7,594 bases of DNA from Lachnospiraceae bacterium (GTDB lineage: Bacteria; Bacillota; Clostridia; Lachnospirales; Lachnospiraceae): assembly GCA_017958465.1 (NCBI GenBank), contig JAGDCQ010000289.1:1-7594 (forward strand), read 5' to 3'. Made by a program: the position numbers and the translations under genes. Shown in pieces: positions 3,819 through 7,594 of this stretch (position 1 is its first letter; each line of letters starts with the position of its first letter). Below the pieces are notes generated by a model that worked only from the letters and a program-made list of their open reading frames with translations, was not told the DNA's origin and made no database searches.

Positions 3819-6298
3819 TGAGTTTACCCGAGTTACTCGCGCCTGCGGGTTCCATAGATTGTCTTACGGCTGCAGCGAACGCCGGAGCCGACGCCGTTTA
3901 TATGGGCGGGACCAGGTTTGGCGCCCGTGCCTATGCGGATAATCCCGAAACTGCGGATTACCTTCGGGCGATAGACAGGCTGCACCTTAAGAACAAGAAA
4001 ATATATCTTACAGTGAACACACTGCTGAAAGACCGTGAAATAGAGGAGCTTGACGCGTATCTTAAGCCCTTTTACGAGTGCGGCATAGATGGCGTGATCG
4101 TGCAGGATGTGGGTGTTGTAAAGCACATAGGAGAGCGCTTTAAGGGGCTCCCGATCCACCTTTCGACCCAGATGACTCTGAACACCGCTGAAGCAGCGGA
4201 AACAATACGTGCCCTTGCCGGGGAGACCCTTATAACAAGAGTGGTGCCTTCCCGTGAGCTTAGCCTCGACGAGATAAAGGCCTTCCGTGAAGGAACAGAC
4301 TTAGAGCTTGAATGCTTTATCCACGGAGCGCTCTGTTACTGCTATTCCGGGCAGTGCTTCATGAGCAGCATGTTCGGCGGAAGGAGCGGAAACCGCGGAA
4401 GGTGCGCGCAGCCCTGCCGTCTCGAATACGAGATGAACGGGAAAAAGCTGCACTACTTAAGCCCCAAGGATATTTGTACCGCAGAGATCCTTCCCGACCT
4501 CATAGAGGCGGGTATCGACTCCTTCAAGATAGAAGGCCGCATGAAAGGCGCGGGCTACGTAGCGGGCGTTACAGAGAGCTACAGGCGTATCCTCGATAAA
4601 TACGGCGAGCTCGGAAAGGCCGGATACAGGGATTATGTGAAAAAGGACCCTTCCTTTGTGAACGATCTGGTCCTGAGGATGCAGGATCTTTACAACAGGG
4701 GAGGCTTCTGCCACGGGTTTTACGACTTTGGCGGCGGAGCACAGATGATGGCTATGGAGCGCTCGAACCACAGCGGAGTGAAGGTTGGGACTGTGGAGAG
4801 CGTCCGTGGGATAAACGCCGGTATAAGGCTTTCAAGGGATGTTAACCCCCAGGATATCCTTGAGATAAGGGACGGCGGAAAGACGCTTTACGATTTCACT
4901 CTCGGAACCGGGGACGAGGCAGGCAATATCCTGTATTCGAACTTTAAGTCCGGAAGCGGGGTGGCGCCCGGGAACGACGTTTACAGGACCCGCAACAACG
5001 CTCTTCTTGCGGAGCTTGAGGAGAATTACCTGAAGAACGACAGAAAGGTGAGGATCAAGGGACACTTTTATTTCAAGACAGGGGAGCCTATGGCCTTTAC
5101 CTGTACCTGCAGGGGCGTTTCCGTGACCGTTACGGGGCCTGTGGTGGACGCTGCAAAGACAAGTGCCGCTACAGACGAAAACCTGATAGAGAAGCTCTCA
5201 AAGGCCGGAGAGACACCTTTCGAGTTTAAGAAGATAAGCGTTGAGAACGGTGGTAGCGGGTTTGCGCCTGTCAGCATGCTGAACAATATAAGGCGCGAGG
5301 CCCTTGAAAAGCTGGAAGAAGAGGTGCTTAAGAGCCACAGGAGGGTTTGGGCACCGGAAGAGGACAAGGAAGTACCCGGGGAACGTGCAGAGAGCGCAGC
5401 AACTGAGGCAGTGGCTGTGGAAAGTGCGGCAACCGGGGTAAGGTCCCCGGAAAACAGCGCCGGCGGCACAAGGGTTGCGATCCTGGTTTCAACCGCGGCA
5501 CAGCTTGAGGCAGCGGTAAAGTCTTCAGCGGACGACATCTACATCGACATCACGGATATCTCCATCGAGAGCATAAACGATATGTGCGATATGATCCTTG
5601 AGGTGAACAAGCGGATATTCCTTGCGCTGCCGAGGATCCTTAGGAAAGACGGGGTTGAGAAGCTCTCAAAGTTCGAGGGGGTGTTAAGGAACCCGGCGGT
5701 AAGCGGGTACCTTCTCAGAAACCTTGACGCCTACCTGATGATAGCGGATATAGCCGCAAAGGACGGCAGGGAGATCATATTCGATCATAATCTCTACGTC
5801 TTCAACAAAGAGGCAAAGGAGTTCTTTGGCTTCGGAGCCAGCGGCCTTACGGCGCCCATAGAGCTTTCGGGCGCGGAATGGAAGGAGCTTGGCGTTGCGG
5901 GCCTTACGATCCCTGTATACGGGCGTTTGCCGCTGATGGTGACTGCCCACTGCCAGAACAGGATAGCAGGGAAATGCTTTAAGAACGAGGAGGGGTCAAG
6001 GGACAGGGCGCCTCTCATCCTGAAGGACAGGATGCAAAAGGAGATGCCTGTGCTGTCTCACTGTGCGTATTGTTTCACGACTATCCATAATTCGGATACC
6101 TACACCCTTGCGGGGAGCCTATCCGAGATCAAAAAGATGGCTCCTTCGGCTGTGCGCCTCGACTTTACGGTGGAGAGCGCAAAGGAGACGGAAAATGCGA
6201 TAAAAGCTTTTGAAAATGAGTGGGAGAGCGGCATAACGCCGGATAAGAGTTATCTTTACAGAAAAACAAGCGGAGCCTTCCAGAGGGGTACTGAGTAG
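3818..6298 (+). CDS. U32-family protein with DUF3656-like region, probable RNA hydroxylase
   Basis: Proteins of this family are annotated as U32 peptidases, but the characterised E. coli members RlhA and TrhP are iron-sulfur enzymes that hydroxylate 23S rRNA C2501 and tRNA U34 through a prephenate-dependent route. This 826-residue protein starts with PELLAPAGS and an N-terminal barrel region. The U32 signature ELECFIHGALCYCYSGQCFMS at about 163-183 supplies Cys173 and Cys180, and GNRGRCAQPC gives Cys196 and Cys200, a CX6CX15CX3C set suited to a [4Fe-4S] cluster. YLSPKDIC and SFKIEGRMK (235-243) are also typical. A DUF3656-like region spans about 410-500, which favours an RlhA-like over a TrhP-like assignment. 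An Ala/Glu-rich linker (about 510-550) precedes a C-terminal half (550-826) that carries Cys712, Cys720, Cys749 and Cys752. The C-terminus SYLYRKTSGAFQRGTE resembles the usual TRGHFxRGV ending. At 826 residues it is longer than E. coli RlhA (about 650). The RNA target is not shown by the sequence. It probably shares a transcript with queA. Confidence 0.93.
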   Translation: MSLPELLAPAGSIDCLTAAANAGADAVYMGGTRFGARAYADNPETADYLRAIDRLHLKNKKIYLTVNTLLKDREIEELDAYLKPFYECGIDGVIVQDVGVVKHIGERFKGLPIHLSTQMTLNTAEAAETIRALAGETLITRVVPSRELSLDEIKAFREGTDLELECFIHGALCYCYSGQCFMSSMFGGRSGNRGRCAQPCRLEYEMNGKKLHYLSPKDICTAEILPDLIEAGIDSFKIEGRMKGAGYVAGVTESYRRILDKYGELGKAGYRDYVKKDPSFVNDLVLRMQDLYNRGGFCHGFYDFGGGAQMMAMERSNHSGVKVGTVESVRGINAGIRLSRDVNPQDILEIRDGGKTLYDFTLGTGDEAGNILYSNFKSGSGVAPGNDVYRTRNNALLAELEENYLKNDRKVRIKGHFYFKTGEPMAFTCTCRGVSVTVTGPVVDAAKTSAATDENLIEKLSKAGETPFEFKKISVENGGSGFAPVSMLNNIRREALEKLEEEVLKSHRRVWAPEEDKEVPGERAESAATEAVAVESAATGVRSPENSAGGTRVAILVSTAAQLEAAVKSSADDIYIDITDISIESINDMCDMILEVNKRIFLALPRILRKDGVEKLSKFEGVLRNPAVSGYLLRNLDAYLMIADIAAKDGREIIFDHNLYVFNKEAKEFFGFGASGLTAPIELSGAEWKELGVAGLTIPVYGRLPLMVTAHCQNRIAGKCFKNEEGSRDRAPLILKDRMQKEMPVLSHCAYCFTTIHNSDTYTLAGSLSEIKKMAPSAVRLDFTVESAKETENAIKAFENEWESGITPDKSYLYRKTSGAFQRGTE
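5390..5435 (+). repeat. imperfect direct repeat in the U32 linker
   Basis: Two 16-base copies (5390-5405 and 5420-5435; 12 of 16 identical, all four differences transitions) lie 30 bp apart. They encode ESAAT at residues 525-529 and 535-539 inside the Ala/Glu/Val-rich linker. The pattern suggests a small in-frame expansion of a flexible hinge between the two halves of the protein. Confidence 0.4.
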
Positions 6299-6313
6299 GA
6301 AGGACGCAAGAAA

Positions 6314-6320
6314 GAAGAGG
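6314..6320 (+). promoter_or_regulatory. Shine-Dalgarno for the M16C peptidase gene
   Basis: GAAGAGG ends 9 nt before ATG 6330 in a purine-rich 31-nt gap after the U32 stop. It favours ATG 6330 over the in-frame ATG at 6342. Confidence 0.6.
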
Positions 6321-6329
6321 ACAGTATTT

Positions 6330-7594
6330 ATGTACGAAGAAATGGTAAAGGCCGTGGAGAGCCTTTCAAGTTATGAGATCCTGAAGAATGAAGAACTTAC
6401 CGACGTTTCGAGCCGCGGTATGCTCCTTCGCCACAAAAAGAGCGGTGCGCATGTAGCGCTTGTTATTAACGACGATAACAACAAGACATTTTCGATAGGT
6501 TTTCGCACGCCTGTAGAGGACAGCACGGGTGTGCCGCACATCATCGAGCACAGCGTGCTCTGCGGCTCCGACAAGTATCCTGTAAAGGATCCCTTTATGG
6601 AGCTTGTGAAGGGATCGCTCAACACCTTCCTTAACGCAATGACTTACGGTGACAGGACCCTTTACCCTGTTGCAAGCTGCAACGACAAGGATTTCGAGAA
6701 CCTTATGGGCGTTTATATGGACGCAGTGTTCCACCCGCTTATTTATTCGCGTCCCGAGATATTCCGCCAGGAAGGCATCCGTTTTGATATCGGTGAGAAG
6801 GGCGAGCTGCTCTACAACGGAGTTGTTTACAACGAGATGAAGGGCGCTATGTCAAGGCCTGAGCGCGTGCTCTACCAGAAGGGTCTTGAGGGCCTCTTCC
6901 CGGATACGACATACGGTAACAATTCCGGCGGCGACCCGGCGGTGATCCGCACCCTCACATATGACAAGTTCCTTGCTTTCCACAAGAGGTACTACCACCC
7001 TTCGAACAGTTATATCGCGCTTTACGGCGATTTCAACGTTAAGGAACGTCTTGAGTGGATGGACGAGAATTATCTTTCCAGATACGACGCAATCGATCCG
7101 GATTCCGAGATCAAAAAGCAGGATCCTGCGCGCTCCAACAGGAACGTTGAGGACTTTTATCCGCTTGGTGAGAAGGAAGACGACAAGAATAAGGCGTACT
7201 TATCCATCAACTTTATCGTGGGAGATGAGACAACAGCCGTTGAAAATGCGGCCTGCGGCATCATCCTCGACACTCTGATCGGCAAGAACGGCGCTCCGGT
7301 ATGGCAGGCTGTGATGGAAAGCGGCATCTGCGAGGATTTCAGCTGCTGGATGGACACAGACCTTCGCCAGCCCATGGTTTCCATGGAGGCAAAGAATGCA
7401 GACCCCGTACGTAAAGAGGAGTTTGCAAAAATCATAAAGGATGCTCTTGCAAAAGAGATCGAAAAAGGTCTTAACAAGAAGACCATCATGGCGCTCATCA
7501 ACAGGCGTGAGTTTGAGTATCTTGAGGCGGATTCCGCTTCGACGCCGAGAGGTATCGTGTTCCTGCTTGATATGTACGGAAAGTGGATCTACAA
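6330..7594 (+). CDS. M16C zinc metallopeptidase (PreP/Cym1-like), N-terminal part
   Basis: Family members are large clamshell zinc peptidases (about 970 residues) that degrade short peptides; the mitochondrial and plastid versions clear targeting peptides. The first 421 codons are present and the frame is open to the window edge. The inverted zinc motif HIIEH at residues 70-74 gives His70 and His74 as ligands and Glu73 as the catalytic base. The distal ligand is expected in YNEMKG, Glu169. Family hallmarks follow: GVPHIIEHSVLCGSDKYPVKDPF at 67-89, LNTFLNAMTYGDRTLYPVAS at 97-116, VYMDAVFHPL near 128-137 and NSGGDP near 199-204. The second half, with the Arg/Tyr pair that completes the active site, lies outside. 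There is no signal peptide, so it is probably cytoplasmic. Arg codons here are more often CGC/CGT than in the AGG-rich genes upstream, which may hint at higher expression. It begins 31 nt after the U32 stop with no visible terminator between, so it is probably co-transcribed. Confidence 0.95.
   Translation, partial: MYEEMVKAVESLSSYEILKNEELTDVSSRGMLLRHKKSGAHVALVINDDNNKTFSIGFRTPVEDSTGVPHIIEHSVLCGSDKYPVKDPFMELVKGSLNTFLNAMTYGDRTLYPVASCNDKDFENLMGVYMDAVFHPLIYSRPEIFRQEGIRFDIGEKGELLYNGVVYNEMKGAMSRPERVLYQKGLEGLFPDTTYGNNSGGDPAVIRTLTYDKFLAFHKRYYHPSNSYIALYGDFNVKERLEWMDENYLSRYDAIDPDSEIKKQDPARSNRNVEDFYPLGEKEDDKNKAYLSINFIVGDETTAVENAACGIILDTLIGKNGAPVWQAVMESGICEDFSCWMDTDLRQPMVSMEAKNADPVRKEEFAKIIKDALAKEIEKGLNKKTIMALINRREFEYLEADSASTPRGIVFLLDMYGKWIY

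Noticed and set aside
3034..3855. 273-codon open frame on the minus strand opposite queA
   Set aside because: Composition mirrors queA codon use in antisense and no family features are seen; queA is complete and canonical.
4312..4599. Arg-rich 95-codon plus-strand frame inside the U32 gene
   Set aside because: Lies wholly within the conserved U32 signature region in another frame, and its Arg-rich product has no recognisable domain.
5068..5538. Ser/Ala-rich minus-strand frame opposite the U32 gene
   Set aside because: Low-complexity shadow of the Ala/Glu-rich linker and its surroundings.

Overview
This 7.6 kb window reads as a colinear run of six protein-coding genes, all on the + strand, with gaps of 44 nt or less. 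The order is galactokinase C-terminal part (galK), signal peptidase I (lepB), a secreted SpoIID/LytB-type cell-wall enzyme, QueA, a large U32-family protein, and the N-terminal part of an M16C zinc metallopeptidase that runs off the right edge. A SpoIID-family protein, the Gram-positive style signal peptidase, the DUF3656-type U32 protein and the PreP/Cym1-like M16C peptidase together suggest a Clostridia bacterium, most likely of Lachnospiraceae type. That placement is an inference from gene content and protein wording, not from a marker gene. UGA works as an ordinary stop here (galK ends with it), UAA and UAG are also used, and no intact gene in the window has an internal UGA.

Left part (1-1113): the end of galK carries an in-frame UGA at 310-312, just before the conserved GSRMTGAGFGGC segment. 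The reading frame stays intact and conserved for 57 more codons to the natural stop at 484-486. An imperfect stem-loop lies just downstream of the UGA (326-358). The simplest reading is a recent nonsense mutation or a base-call error, but recoding is worth testing. lepB begins 6 nt after the galK stop without a clear Shine-Dalgarno sequence, so it probably depends on ribosomes arriving from galK.

Middle part (1109-3795): the SpoIID-like gene abuts or overlaps lepB, and its true start is unclear. A 9-bp hairpin covers the junction. The protein has a signal peptide, so the neighbouring signal peptidase could process it. queA, for queuosine synthesis in tRNA, follows after a 44-nt gap that contains a 9-codon micro-ORF with its own plausible ribosome binding site.

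Right part (3796-7594): the U32 protein probably modifies RNA (RlhA/TrhP-like hydroxylation). It has the usual four-Cys N-terminal signature, an Ala/Glu-rich linker with a 10-residue repeat, and a C-terminal half with a second four-Cys set. The M16C peptidase has the inverted HxxEH zinc site. No RNA gene, mobile element, CRISPR array, clear promoter or clear intrinsic terminator was found. No stretch above 300 bases lacks a gene. Overall this looks like a housekeeping segment. The points most worth a second look are the galK UGA and the small RNA and micro-ORF structures at gene junctions.
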